A stretch of 64,000 nt of DNA from Amorphoplanes digitatis (GTDB lineage: Bacteria; Actinomycetota; Actinomycetes; Mycobacteriales; Micromonosporaceae): the NCBI RefSeq assembly GCF_014205335.1, contig NZ_JACHNH010000001.1:2474501-2538500 (forward strand), read 5' to 3'. A model generated the notes under the pieces. The model made no database searches, was not told where the DNA came from, and saw only the letters and a program-made list of their open reading frames with translations. Shown here in pieces: positions 1-8,347 of the stretch. The number at the start of each line of letters is the position of its first letter. The first letter of the stretch is position 1. The translations under genes were made by a program, and so were the position numbers.

Positions 1-155
1 TCACCGAGGCGAACGCCCGGTACACCGACGAAGCGCTGCCGAAGATCCTCGCCGGGCTGCGCGAACGCGGCCTGGAGCCGGTCACCCTCTCGGAGCTGCT
101 CGGCGAGCGGCCGGCACCGGCGACCCCGCCGAGTGCCGACCCGACGGTGGGCTGA
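1..155 (+). CDS. Polysaccharide deacetylase family protein, C-terminal end (partial)
   Basis: Only the last ~50 codons lie in the window; the frame opens at base 3 and ends at the TGA at 153-155. The visible tail reads like the end of NodB-type polysaccharide deacetylases: an Asp-Glu-x-Leu-Pro-x-Ile-Leu helix, then an Arg-Gly-x-x-Pro-Val-Thr-Leu-Ser-Glu-Leu-Leu strand, then a Pro-rich tail. The catalytic motifs would lie upstream, so the assignment rests on the tail alone. It lies 35 bp upstream of, and co-directional with, a membrane-anchored glycosidase, which fits a cell-surface polysaccharide context. Confidence 0.55.
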   Translation, partial: TEANARYTDEALPKILAGLRERGLEPVTLSELLGERPAPATPPSADPTVG

Positions 156-166
156 CAAAACCCGGA

Positions 167-184
167 ACGCGAGTAATACTCGCG
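167..184. promoter_or_regulatory. 17-bp palindrome before the GH5 gene (candidate operator)
   Basis: CGCGAGTA-A-TACTCGCG (168-184) is a perfect inverted repeat with 8-bp arms, ending 6 nt before the GH5 ATG, where a ribosome binding site would be expected; no Shine-Dalgarno is visible. A related palindrome (13 of 16 bases identical over 167-182) precedes the flavoprotein gene at 5391-5406. Operator function is inferred. Confidence 0.45.
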
Positions 185-190
185 CCCACC

Positions 191-2731
191 ATGACCAGAA
201 CCGATCTTGCCGGGTACCTGCGTGCGCGCTGGGCGGCGCCGCGGGTCCGGGCCGCCGCGGCCGCCGTCGTCATCCTCGTCGCCGTCCTCGCGGCCGCCGC
301 CGCCACGGACCCCTCGGGCCTGCTCGCGCCGGTCGGCGGCCGGGGGCTGCCGCTGCTGGGCACCGGCGGCGTCTACCGCTGGGCGCCGCTGGTGGTCGGC
401 CTCCCGGTCCTGCTCGCGGGCGTTGCCGTCCCGGCCTTCCTGATCGCCGGGTACGCGCGGGCCAGGTGGGTGTTCGCCGGCACCTGGATCGCGGTGATCG
501 GCGCCGGTGCCTGTGCCACGGCCGCGACCGGTCTCGCCTCGGCCCTGCCGATGCTGGGGCCGCACCTGTCGGCCGGCGCCGCCCTGACGTACGCGCTCAG
601 CACATGCGGCTTCGCGGCGGTCAAGTTCATCCTCGTCGGCCCGCTGGCCGCGGCCGGCGCGGCGCTCGCGGCCCGGTTCGGGCCGCGGCCGGTGCCCGGC
701 GCCGGGAGCGGCGCGGCCGAGTCCTACCCGGTCGCCTCCGCCGCGGCGGTCATGGCGGTGGTGACCGGCCTGGCCGCGATCGGGCCGGCGGCGCACTGGT
801 GGCTCGGGGGACCGGTCGGCTACTCGTTCGCCGGGTTCGTGGTCGCGCCGACCGCGGCCAACGGCGTCTTCGGCTTCCTCGCCGGCGTGGCGGTGTTCCT
901 GGCGGTGTTCGCCGCGGCCGTGCGCCTGGCGCCGCGGCGGCCGCCGCGGGCCGGCCCGCTGACGGCGTCGGTGACCGTGGGCCTGGCGTCGGTGGTGGCG
1001 GGCCTCGGCCTCGGGGTGGTCGGCGCCGTCGTCGCCGCGATGCCCTGGTCGAACCGGCTCGACGGCGCGGGAGCGGACCAGTGGTGGCTCGCGACCTCGC
1101 TGATCAGCGTCGCGACCGGCGCCGGCTACGGCGCGGTGGTCGGCCTCATCGGCGCCGTCGTGGTCGCGGCCGGGTGGCGCCTGCGGTCGCGGTTCGTGCC
1201 GGTCGCGGCGATCGGCGTGCTCGTGCTGGCGCTCGCACCCGTGATCGGGGCGTCGGCTCCCGCCGGGCCGCCGGCCGTCGAGGCGGTACCGGCGTCCGGC
1301 GGCATGGAATACCTCCGGGTGCACCCGGCACCCGCCGGGGGCGGGCTCGCCACGATCGGCGATGTCACCGGCCGGCAGGTGATCCTGCGGGGCGTCAACG
1401 TGAACCAGCTGGTCGACTACCACCTGCGCGATCCGGCCGTTCCGGCCACGCGGCCGCCGGCCGACGGCGACTTCGCGCAGATGGCGGCGATGGGCTTCAA
1501 CGTCATCCGCCTCGGCATGTCCTGGTCGCGGCTGGAGCCCCGGCGGGGCACGTTCGACGAGTCCTACCTCGGCCAGATCCGGGCCGCGGTGGCCGGTGCG
1601 AAGGCACACGGGATCTACACCGTGCTGGACATGCACGAGGACGCGTGGGGCAACGCGCTCGCCCGCCCGTCCGAGGAGTGCGGCGGCGGGACGACCCCGA
1701 CCACCGGCTGGGACGGCGCGCCCGCGTGGGCGACCATCACCGACGGGACCGCGCACTGCCAGTTCATGGCCCGCGACCTGGCGCCGGCGGTGGCGACGGC
1801 GTTCGGGAACTTCTACACCGACCGCGACGGCATCCAGGGTGAACTCGTGCGCACGTGGGCGTTCGTCGCGCGGGCCTTCGCCGGCGAGCCCGCCGTGGCC
1901 GGCTACGACCTGCTCAACGAGCCCGGGATCGGTGCCAACCCGCCGATCAGCTCGGGGCTGCTGCTCGGGCGCTACTACGACGCCGCGATCACGGCGATCC
2001 GCGAGGCCGAGCGTGCCGCCGGCGGGCACACCCACCTCGTCTTCTTCGAGCCGAGCGTGCTGTGGTCGGGGCTCGGATTCGACGCGGCGCCGGCGCCGGG
2101 CTTCACCGACGACCGGCAGTTGGTGTTCGCGCCGCACCCGTACAGCGAGTCCATCAGCATGGACCAGGGTCTCGGGTTGACGATCGCGTCCATCGAGCGG
2201 AATCTCGCCACCTCGGCCCGGGCCGCCCGGGCGTACCGGGCCGCGTTGTGGTTCGGCGAATGGGGGTGGTTCGGCGATCCCGCGGTGGACGGCGCCAAGG
2301 TGTGGCGCCTCGGTGCGGCGCAGGACCGGCTCGGCGCCGGCGGCGCGTTCTGGGTGTGGCGGCAGGGCTGCGGCTCGCCCGAGACCGGTGCCGACGCCAC
2401 GACCTCCGGGAACCTGGTCGCTGTCGACTGCCGCACCGGTGCGTCGACCCCGCCGCCTGCCGGCTTCGCCCGTCCCCTGTCGAGGGCGTTCCCGCGGGCG
2501 TTGCCGGGCCGGCTGGAGTCGCTGATCTCGGGCCAGGACGGCGGGTTGCGGATCGCCGCCGCCGCGCCCGACGACCCCGCGAACTGCCTCGTCGACATCT
2601 GGGTGCCCGGCGACACGATGCCCCGCCTGACGACGACCGGGGTCACCGGTCCGTCGCCGGAGCGGGTGGCGGGCGGCTGGCGGGTCACCGGGTGCGCCCG
2701 CGGCGCCTACACCGTGACGGCGGCTCCTTGA
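191..2731 (+). CDS. Membrane-anchored glycoside hydrolase family 5 (endoglycoceramidase-like)
   Basis: 846 aa with two parts. Residues ~1-355 form about nine hydrophobic helices. Residues ~370-720 form a GH5 TIM barrel: GVNVNQL near the start, GFNVIRLG, DMHEDAWG, the acid/base Glu in LLNEPG (~577), HPYSES, and the nucleophile Glu in GEWGW (~688). A ~100-residue Cys-containing beta domain follows, as in endoglycoceramidase-like GH5 enzymes. Family knowledge predicts cleavage of a beta-glycosidic bond in a glycolipid or polysaccharide; the substrate is not evident. A polytopic N-terminal domain is unusual for GH5, and I infer the catalytic part faces outside. ATG 191 follows the palindrome directly. 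Confidence 0.82.
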   Translation: MTRTDLAGYLRARWAAPRVRAAAAAVVILVAVLAAAAATDPSGLLAPVGGRGLPLLGTGGVYRWAPLVVGLPVLLAGVAVPAFLIAGYARARWVFAGTWIAVIGAGACATAATGLASALPMLGPHLSAGAALTYALSTCGFAAVKFILVGPLAAAGAALAARFGPRPVPGAGSGAAESYPVASAAAVMAVVTGLAAIGPAAHWWLGGPVGYSFAGFVVAPTAANGVFGFLAGVAVFLAVFAAAVRLAPRRPPRAGPLTASVTVGLASVVAGLGLGVVGAVVAAMPWSNRLDGAGADQWWLATSLISVATGAGYGAVVGLIGAVVVAAGWRLRSRFVPVAAIGVLVLALAPVIGASAPAGPPAVEAVPASGGMEYLRVHPAPAGGGLATIGDVTGRQVILRGVNVNQLVDYHLRDPAVPATRPPADGDFAQMAAMGFNVIRLGMSWSRLEPRRGTFDESYLGQIRAAVAGAKAHGIYTVLDMHEDAWGNALARPSEECGGGTTPTTGWDGAPAWATITDGTAHCQFMARDLAPAVATAFGNFYTDRDGIQGELVRTWAFVARAFAGEPAVAGYDLLNEPGIGANPPISSGLLLGRYYDAAITAIREAERAAGGHTHLVFFEPSVLWSGLGFDAAPAPGFTDDRQLVFAPHPYSESISMDQGLGLTIASIERNLATSARAARAYRAALWFGEWGWFGDPAVDGAKVWRLGAAQDRLGAGGAFWVWRQGCGSPETGADATTSGNLVAVDCRTGASTPPPAGFARPLSRAFPRALPGRLESLISGQDGGLRIAAAAPDDPANCLVDIWVPGDTMPRLTTTGVTGPSPERVAGGWRVTGCARGAYTVTAAP

Positions 2732-2750
2732 TCACTGGCAGAATCACGAT

Positions 2751-3581
2751 GTGATGCGTGGCTTCCGGGAGATCGCCGATCGGGTGTACGTGCTGCGGTA
2801 CCCGGTGCTGGACGTCAACGTCACGCTTGTCACCGCCGCCGGGGCGGCCCTGGTGGTGGACACGCTGTCCACCGCCGAGCAGGCCGGCGAGCTGGCCGAC
2901 GCGATCCGCGTGATCACCCGCGATCCACTGATCATCGTGAACACCCATCACCACTTCGACCACTGCTTCGGCAACGCGACGCTTGCCGCGCCCGAGGCGC
3001 CGATCTGGGCGCACGAGGAAGCCGCCCGGGAGCTGCGCGAGCACGGCGAAACCCTGCAACGGCACTGGTACGAGCAGTGGCTGCCGCGCGACCCGGGCCT
3101 GGCGGCCGGGCTCGCCGAGGTCACCGTACGGGTGCCCGACCGGCTCGTGCGGACAAGCGCGACCGTCGACCTGGCCGGGCGTACCGTGTCGCTGCACCAC
3201 CTCGGGCGCGGGCACACGGCCGGCGACCTGGTGGTCGACGTGCCCGACGCCGGGGTGGTCCTCGCCGGTGACCTGGTGGAGCAGGGCGCCCCGCCGTCGT
3301 ACGGCGACGACGCGTACCCGCTGGAGTGGCCCGGCACCGTGGCCGCGCTGCTGCGCCTGGTCGGGCCGGACGGCGTCGTGGTGCCGGGGCACGGCGCACC
3401 GGTGGACCGCGCGTTCGTGCAAGCCCAGCACGAGCAGCTCGGCGAGCTGGACCGGCTGATCCGCGAGGGCCACGCCGACGGCGCCGGGCCACCGGAGGTG
3501 GCGGCCCGCTCGCCGTTCGGCGCCGAGGCGTCCCTGGTCGCGGTGCGCCGCGGCTACGCCGAACTGTCCGGGCGCGCGTAG
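2751..3581 (+). CDS. MBL-fold metallo-hydrolase
   Basis: 276 aa, cytoplasmic, with a GTG start (ATG one codon later at 2754). The zinc-binding signature HxHxDH is complete at His66/His68/Asp70/His71. A further ligand His lies in the GRGHTAGDLVV segment, an Asp in LAGDLVEQG, and a final His in VVPGHG. This is the beta-lactamase-fold hydrolase pattern of glyoxalase II-like and quinoprotein-relay proteins; the substrate cannot be read. It lies 19 bp after the GH5 gene and may be co-transcribed; it converges on the flavoprotein gene with a 14-bp gap. Confidence 0.85.
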   Translation: MMRGFREIADRVYVLRYPVLDVNVTLVTAAGAALVVDTLSTAEQAGELADAIRVITRDPLIIVNTHHHFDHCFGNATLAAPEAPIWAHEEAARELREHGETLQRHWYEQWLPRDPGLAAGLAEVTVRVPDRLVRTSATVDLAGRTVSLHHLGRGHTAGDLVVDVPDAGVVLAGDLVEQGAPPSYGDDAYPLEWPGTVAALLRLVGPDGVVVPGHGAPVDRAFVQAQHEQLGELDRLIREGHADGAGPPEVAARSPFGAEASLVAVRRGYAELSGRA

Positions 3582-3595
3582 CGGCCCGGATCCGG

Positions 3596-5374
3596 CTAGG
3601 TCGCGGTCGCCGCCGCGGCGGCGCGTCCGGCGGCGCGGCCGGAGAAGAGGCAGCCACCCAGGAAGGTGCCCTCCAGGGAGCGGTAACCGTGCACGCCACC
3701 GCCGCCGATGCCGGACGCCTCGCCGGCCGCGTACAGGCCCGGCACCAGGGTGCCGGACGGGTCGAGGACCTGGCCCTGGAGGTTGGTCTGCAGGCCGCCG
3801 AGGGTCTTGCGGGTGAGCACGTTCAGCCGTACGGCGACCAGTGGTCCGGCGTCGGAGTCGAGGATCCGGTGTGCGGAGGCGGTCCGGCTCAGTGAGTCGC
3901 CCGGGTAGGAGAGCGCGTTGCGGATGCCCATCACCTGAGCGTCCTTGCTGTACGTGTTGTCGATCTCCCGGTCCCGGGCGTCGATCTGTCGCTTCAGGTC
4001 GGTCAGGTCGATCAGGTCGGTTCCGGTGAGCCGGTTCATCCCGGCGACCAGTTCGGGCAGCGTGCCGGCCTTCACGAAGTCCTCGCCGTACCGCTGGAAC
4101 TTCTGGATCGGTTCCGGGGTCTGCCAGATCCGGCTGAGCAGCAGCCAGATGTTCTTGTTCGTCAGGTCCGGGTTCTGCTCGGAACCGGAGAGCGCGAACT
4201 CCTTGTCGACGATCTTCTGGGTGGTCACGAACCAGGAGTAGTCGTAGCCAGAGGCGGTGATCGTGCCGAGCGTGTGCAGGGTGTCGTAGCCGGGCCAGTC
4301 GGGTGCGCTCAGTCGCCTGCCGGTGGCGTCGAACCACATCGACGACGGCCCGGGCAGGATACGGATGCCGTGGCCGGGCCAGATCGGGTCCCAGTTGTGC
4401 AGGCCCTCGGTGTAGTGCCACATCCGGTCCGGATTAACGATCCGCCCGCCGGCCCGCTCGGTGATCGCGAGCATCCGGCCGTCGACGTGTGCGGGTACGC
4501 CGGTGATCATCCGGCCCGGCGCCTTGCCGAGCCGGGCCGGCCAGTTCTGCCGGATCAGGTCGTGGTCGGCGCCGATGCCACCCGAGGTGACGATCACGAT
4601 CGGCGCCCGCAGTTCGAAGTCGCCGATCACCGTACGCGAGCTCGGCCTGCCCCGGGCGACGCCGCTGGGCTCCAGGACCGCGCCGCGCACGCCCGTGACG
4701 GCCCCGTTCGTCCGGACGATCTCGTCGACCCGGTGCCGGAACTTGAAGATCACTTTCCCCGCCGCGGCGCCGGCGCGCACCAGCCTCTCGAAGGGCTCGA
4801 CAACGGCCGGGCCGGTGCCCCAGGTGACGTGGAAGCGGGGCACCGAGTTGCCGTGCCCGTCGGCCAGGCCGCCGCCGCGCTCGGCCCAGCCCACCATCGG
4901 GAACCACTGCATGCCGAGCCCGGCGAGCCAGGCGCGCTTCTCACCGGCCGCGAAATTGACGTACGCCTGCGCCCACCGGTACGCCCAGTAGTCCTGGCCG
5001 GCGGGGTCGTCGACGCCGCGGTCGAAGCCGGCCGTGCCCAGCCAATCCTGCCAGGCGAGGTCGTAGGAGTCCTTGACGCCCATCAGCCGCTGCTCCTCGG
5101 AGTTGACGAGGAACAGGCCGCCGAACGACCAGTACGCCTGTCCGCCGAGGCCGGTCTGCGGTTCCTGGTCGACAAGCAGCACCTTGCGCCCCGCGGCCAC
5201 CAGTTCCGCGGTGGCGACCAGGCCGGCGAGGCCGTGACCGACCACGATCGCGTCCGCGTCCGCCGCGACGGCCGCACCGAACGCCGGCAGTCCCGCCGTC
5301 TGCGCGATCGCCGCGCCGGCCACGACACCACCGGCCGCGACCAAGGCCCGACGGCGACTGATCTGGGGTTCCAC
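3596..5374 (-). CDS. Tat-exported FAD-binding dehydrogenase (fumarate reductase/ketosteroid dehydrogenase type)
   Basis: About 592 aa. The N terminus carries a twin-arginine signal (SRRRAL then a hydrophobic stretch with Ala-rich end), followed by a Rossmann dinucleotide motif (VVGHGLAGLVA) and the flavoprotein signature GLGGQAYWSFGG. The C-terminal FAD segment includes GLYAAGEASGIGGGGVHG. The family oxidises or reduces steroid-like or dicarboxylate substrates; the substrate is unknown. I chose GTG 5374 because GGGAGG lies just before it; a TTG at 5389 is possible. Tat export of a folded flavoprotein fits cofactor loading before secretion. A 13-bp palindrome lies just upstream. Confidence 0.8.
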   Translation of the reverse strand: MEPQISRRRALVAAGGVVAGAAIAQTAGLPAFGAAVAADADAIVVGHGLAGLVATAELVAAGRKVLLVDQEPQTGLGGQAYWSFGGLFLVNSEEQRLMGVKDSYDLAWQDWLGTAGFDRGVDDPAGQDYWAYRWAQAYVNFAAGEKRAWLAGLGMQWFPMVGWAERGGGLADGHGNSVPRFHVTWGTGPAVVEPFERLVRAGAAAGKVIFKFRHRVDEIVRTNGAVTGVRGAVLEPSGVARGRPSSRTVIGDFELRAPIVIVTSGGIGADHDLIRQNWPARLGKAPGRMITGVPAHVDGRMLAITERAGGRIVNPDRMWHYTEGLHNWDPIWPGHGIRILPGPSSMWFDATGRRLSAPDWPGYDTLHTLGTITASGYDYSWFVTTQKIVDKEFALSGSEQNPDLTNKNIWLLLSRIWQTPEPIQKFQRYGEDFVKAGTLPELVAGMNRLTGTDLIDLTDLKRQIDARDREIDNTYSKDAQVMGIRNALSYPGDSLSRTASAHRILDSDAGPLVAVRLNVLTRKTLGGLQTNLQGQVLDPSGTLVPGLYAAGEASGIGGGGVHGYRSLEGTFLGGCLFSGRAAGRAAAAATAT

Positions 5375-5390
5375 ACGCCCTCCCGACAAA

Positions 5391-5406
5391 ACGCGAGCAG
5401 TGCTCG
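5391..5406. promoter_or_regulatory. Palindrome upstream of the flavoprotein gene (candidate operator)
   Basis: CGAGCA-G-TGCTCG (5394-5406) is a perfect inverted repeat within ACGCGAGCAGTGCTCG (5391-5406). It matches the palindrome before the GH5 gene (167-182) at 13 of 16 positions. It lies 17 nt upstream of the GTG start. Confidence 0.4.
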
Positions 5407-5473
5407 GATTATTGGGAGATCGAAACAGAGCGATGGATTGCGCCGATAGTCCTTGGTACCCAACGCGCCGCGG

Positions 5474-5500
5474 CGGGCTTGTCGACGGTGGACAAGCCCG
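5474..5500 (-). terminator. Stem-loop terminator after the LacI-type gene
   Basis: CGGGCTTGTC (5474-5483) pairs perfectly with GACAAGCCCG (5491-5500) around a 7-nt loop. It lies 15 nt past the LacI-type stop and before the flavoprotein promoter. No clear U-tract follows, as is common in high-GC actinomycetes. Confidence 0.6.
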
Positions 5501-5515
5501 GCCGTGCGCCGCCGA

Positions 5516-6643
5516 TCAGGTCCGGGAGGGCACCGGTCGTGCGGGCGACTGAGGGACGCTCGGCTGGTATCGGCCGTCCGGTGTGACCGGTTCGGCCGGC
5601 GGCTTGCTCGACTCGCGGGTGATCAGGACGGTTTGCAGGAGCTGGTGCTGGTGCTGGTCCTCACCGCGGATCGCGGAGATGAGGAAGTCGCCGGCGATGC
5701 GCCCCTTGGCCACGATGGGCTGGCGAACGGTGGTCAGCCGGGGCCGCGTCCACTGTGCCTCCGGCAGGTCGTCGAACCCGGTGACGGAGACGTCGCCGGG
5801 CACGTCGAGGCCGAGGTCGTGCAGGGCGTCGATCGCGCCGAAGGCCATCAGGTCGGCCAGCACGACGAGCGCGGTCGGCCGCGGACGGGTGGCCATGATG
5901 GCCTGGGTCGCGCGGTAGCCGTCCATCCGGGTGCAGGGCACCTCGGCGACCGTGATGTCGCGCCGGCTCAGGCCGACGGCGGCCAGCGCGTCCTCGATGC
6001 CGGCTATCCGGCGTACCAGCGGGTCGCGGTAGGTCGGCGCCGGCCGGTCGGAGCGGGGCTCGACGCTGAGCACCGCGATCCGGCGGTGGCCAAGCTCCAG
6101 CAGGTGCTGCGTCACGTCGCGCGCGCCGTCGCGGTCGTCGATGTCGACGCTGGGCGCGCCCTCGGGTGCGTCGCTGTCGACGAGCACGTAGGGCAGCGCC
6201 CGGCGGGTCAGCTCGGCGATCTCGCCGCGGTCGGTGTCGAGGCCGCAGACGACGAAGCCGTCGACGGCGGCGTGCCGGACGGCCTTGACCAGCGAGTCGC
6301 CCAACGGGGGTATGAGCTGTAGCGACATGCCCTCGCGGGTGCAGACCTGCCCCAGGCCCATGAGGAACCGGGCGTAGTACGGGTTCTCCATGACCTTGGG
6401 GATGTCGTGGGGCAGCAGGACGCCGAGGCTCTGGGTGCGGCCGTTGCGCAGCGTCCGGCCCGACGGCGGCGGGGTGTACTTCAGTTCCCGCGCGGCGGCC
6501 AGGATCCGCTCGCGGGTCGCGGTGGACACCCGGGTCGGGTCGTTGAACGCGAAGGAGACGGCCGAGCGGGATACGCCGGCGGCCGCCGCGACGTCCCGCG
6601 AGGTGGGGCGGCGCCGGGCGGCGTGTGCGTCTTTTGCTGTCAT
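5516..6643 (-). CDS. LacI/GalR-family transcriptional regulator
   Basis: 375 aa. Residues ~12-60 are the LacI helix-turn-helix and hinge (TSRDVAAAAGVSRSAVS, then an Arg-rich hinge leading to QSLGVLLP). A periplasmic-binding-protein-like sugar-sensing domain follows, ending in GDVSVTGFDD and TTVRQP, both typical of the family. It is divergent from a sugar ABC importer, with a 323-bp shared promoter region. I infer it represses that importer and itself until a sugar binds. The C terminus has an extra His/Gln-rich and Pro-rich tail of ~40 residues. Confidence 0.9.
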   Translation of the reverse strand: MTAKDAHAARRRPTSRDVAAAAGVSRSAVSFAFNDPTRVSTATRERILAAARELKYTPPPSGRTLRNGRTQSLGVLLPHDIPKVMENPYYARFLMGLGQVCTREGMSLQLIPPLGDSLVKAVRHAAVDGFVVCGLDTDRGEIAELTRRALPYVLVDSDAPEGAPSVDIDDRDGARDVTQHLLELGHRRIAVLSVEPRSDRPAPTYRDPLVRRIAGIEDALAAVGLSRRDITVAEVPCTRMDGYRATQAIMATRPRPTALVVLADLMAFGAIDALHDLGLDVPGDVSVTGFDDLPEAQWTRPRLTTVRQPIVAKGRIAGDFLISAIRGEDQHQHQLLQTVLITRESSKPPAEPVTPDGRYQPSVPQSPARPVPSRT

Positions 6644-6966
6644 CGCGTCCTCTTGGCCGGAATTCGGGCCATGCTATCAGCCGCCATGTTGGGCGTTTAG
6701 TAAATGGTTACGTCAACTTTGTCCGTTTTAGCCCGACCGAAGGGCTCAGGTTTAACGCGCCGAAGGGTCGATCACGGGCCGGAGTCGGCGGTGGGAAGAT
6801 CTCGTTTCTAAACAGTTACCTAACACGTTTTACTGACGTGTTAGCGTGGCGCCGGCCACAGCCGCTAAGCACTTCGCCGGAACCTCGGCATCACGGCGGC
6901 GATCCCACCCCCGTACGTCGTGGCGCCGTCCAGCGGCACACGACGCGAGAACTGACAGGAGCCCCG
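6644..6966. promoter_or_regulatory. Divergent promoter region with inverted repeat, LacI regulator / sugar importer
   Basis: 323 bp without a gene, clearly AT-richer than its flanks between ~6700 and 6845. It contains TAACACG-N9-CGTGTTA (6821-6843), a perfect 7-bp inverted repeat. The ribosome binding site of the binding-protein gene (GACAGGAG) lies just before ATG 6967. The inverted repeat is the best candidate operator for the LacI-type protein, although its 9-nt spacer is longer than the compact CG-centred LacI operators. Confidence 0.45.
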
Positions 6967-8271
6967 ATGCGCATTCGTAGCGTCGGTATGATCGCCACCG
7001 CCCTGGCCGTGGCGCTCACTGCCGCGGCTTGCGGCGGTAACGACAAGAGCAGCAGCGGCGACACCAAGACCGCGGCCGACCCCGCGTCGCTGACCGCGCA
7101 GCTGACCTGGTGGGACACCTCGGACCCGAAGAACGAGGGTCCGGCGTTCCAGGAGCTGATCAAGAAGTTCAACGCGACCTACCCGAACGTCAAGGTCGAC
7201 TACCAGTCGGTGCCGTTCGCGGACGCGCAGAACAAGTTCAAGACCGCCGCGGCCGCCAAGTCGGGCGCCCCGGACATCCTGCGCGCCGAGGTCGCCTGGG
7301 TGCCGGAGCTCGCCTCCCTGGGCTACCTCTACAACCTTGACGGCTCCGAGCTGCTCAAGGACGAGAGTGACTTCCTGCCGACCCCGGTCTCGTCGAACAA
7401 GTTCGGCGGCAAGACCTACGGCGTCCCGCAGGTCACCGACTCCCTCGCGCTGATGTACAACAAGAAGATGTTCGAGGCCGCGGGCATCACCGCCGCCCCG
7501 AAGACCTGGGCCGAGGTCAAGACCGCGGCCGCCGCGATCAAGTCCAAGACCGGCAAGCAGGGCCTGTACATCAACTCCGGTGGCTACTTCCTCCTGCCGT
7601 TCATCTACGGCGAGGGTGGCGACGTCGTCGACGCGGCCGCCAAGAAGATCACCGTGAACAGCCCGCAGGCCGTCGCCGGCATCAAGATCGCTCAGGACCT
7701 GGTCAAGGACGGCACCGCCGTCAAGCCCCCGGCCAACGACGCCTACGGCAACATGATGACCCTGTTCAAGGAGCAGAAGGTCGCCATGATCATCAACGGC
7801 CCGTGGGAGGTCAACAACGTCAAGGGCGCCCCGACCTTCGGCGGCCTCGAGAACCTCGGCGTCGCGCCGGTTCCCGCCGGCAGCGTCAAGGCCGGTGGCC
7901 CGGTCGGTGGCCACAACTACACCATCTGGTCCGGCATGCCGCAGGAGAAGGTCCCCGCCGCGGTCGCCTTCATCAAGTTCATGGCGTCGGCCGAGTCGCA
8001 GGCGTTCCTCGCCGAGAAGGTCGGCCTGCTGCCGACCCGCACCTCGGCGTACGACCAGCCGGGCGTGAAGAGCAACGCCACCGTCGCCGCGTTCAAGCCG
8101 GTGCTCGAGGCCGCTGTCGCCCGTCCGTGGATCCCCGAGGGCGGTCAGTTCTTCGGCCCGATGGACAAGATGGCCGTCGAGACCCTGGTGCAGGGCAAGG
8201 ACGCGCAGGCCTCGCTGGACACGGTCGCCAAGACCTACAAGTCCGAGGTCGTCAAGGACTACAGCAACTGA
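6967..8271 (+). CDS. Sugar ABC transporter substrate-binding lipoprotein (MalE-like)
   Basis: 434 aa. A lipoprotein signal peptide ends in the lipobox LTAAAC with Cys22 as the lipidation site, followed by a Ser/Gly/Lys linker. The mature part has the solute-binding family 1 fold: LTWWDTSD at the start, VPQVTDSLALMYNKKMFE in the middle, MIINGPWE, and a C-terminal helical lobe. It captures an oligosaccharide outside the membrane for the two permeases downstream; the maltose/maltodextrin-type assignment comes from family similarity. ATG 6967 follows a good ribosome site. The stem-loop after the gene probably reduces read-through, giving more binding protein than permease. Confidence 0.92.
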   Translation: MRIRSVGMIATALAVALTAAACGGNDKSSSGDTKTAADPASLTAQLTWWDTSDPKNEGPAFQELIKKFNATYPNVKVDYQSVPFADAQNKFKTAAAAKSGAPDILRAEVAWVPELASLGYLYNLDGSELLKDESDFLPTPVSSNKFGGKTYGVPQVTDSLALMYNKKMFEAAGITAAPKTWAEVKTAAAAIKSKTGKQGLYINSGGYFLLPFIYGEGGDVVDAAAKKITVNSPQAVAGIKIAQDLVKDGTAVKPPANDAYGNMMTLFKEQKVAMIINGPWEVNNVKGAPTFGGLENLGVAPVPAGSVKAGGPVGGHNYTIWSGMPQEKVPAAVAFIKFMASAESQAFLAEKVGLLPTRTSAYDQPGVKSNATVAAFKPVLEAAVARPWIPEGGQFFGPMDKMAVETLVQGKDAQASLDTVAKTYKSEVVKDYSN

Positions 8272-8283
8272 TCGATGAATCGT

Positions 8284-8313
8284 CTGGCCGCCGGCCCTCG
8301 GGTCGGCGGCCAG
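8284..8313 (+). terminator. Intercistronic stem-loop after the binding-protein gene
   Basis: CTGGCCGCCG (8284-8293) pairs with CGGCGGCCAG (8304-8313) around a 10-nt loop. It lies between the binding-protein stop and the first permease gene. Such hairpins commonly stabilise or partly terminate messages in malE-type operons; partial termination is inferred. Confidence 0.55.
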
Positions 8314-8347
8314 CCGCGTTTGAGCCTCCCCCGGAACTGGAGCAGCG

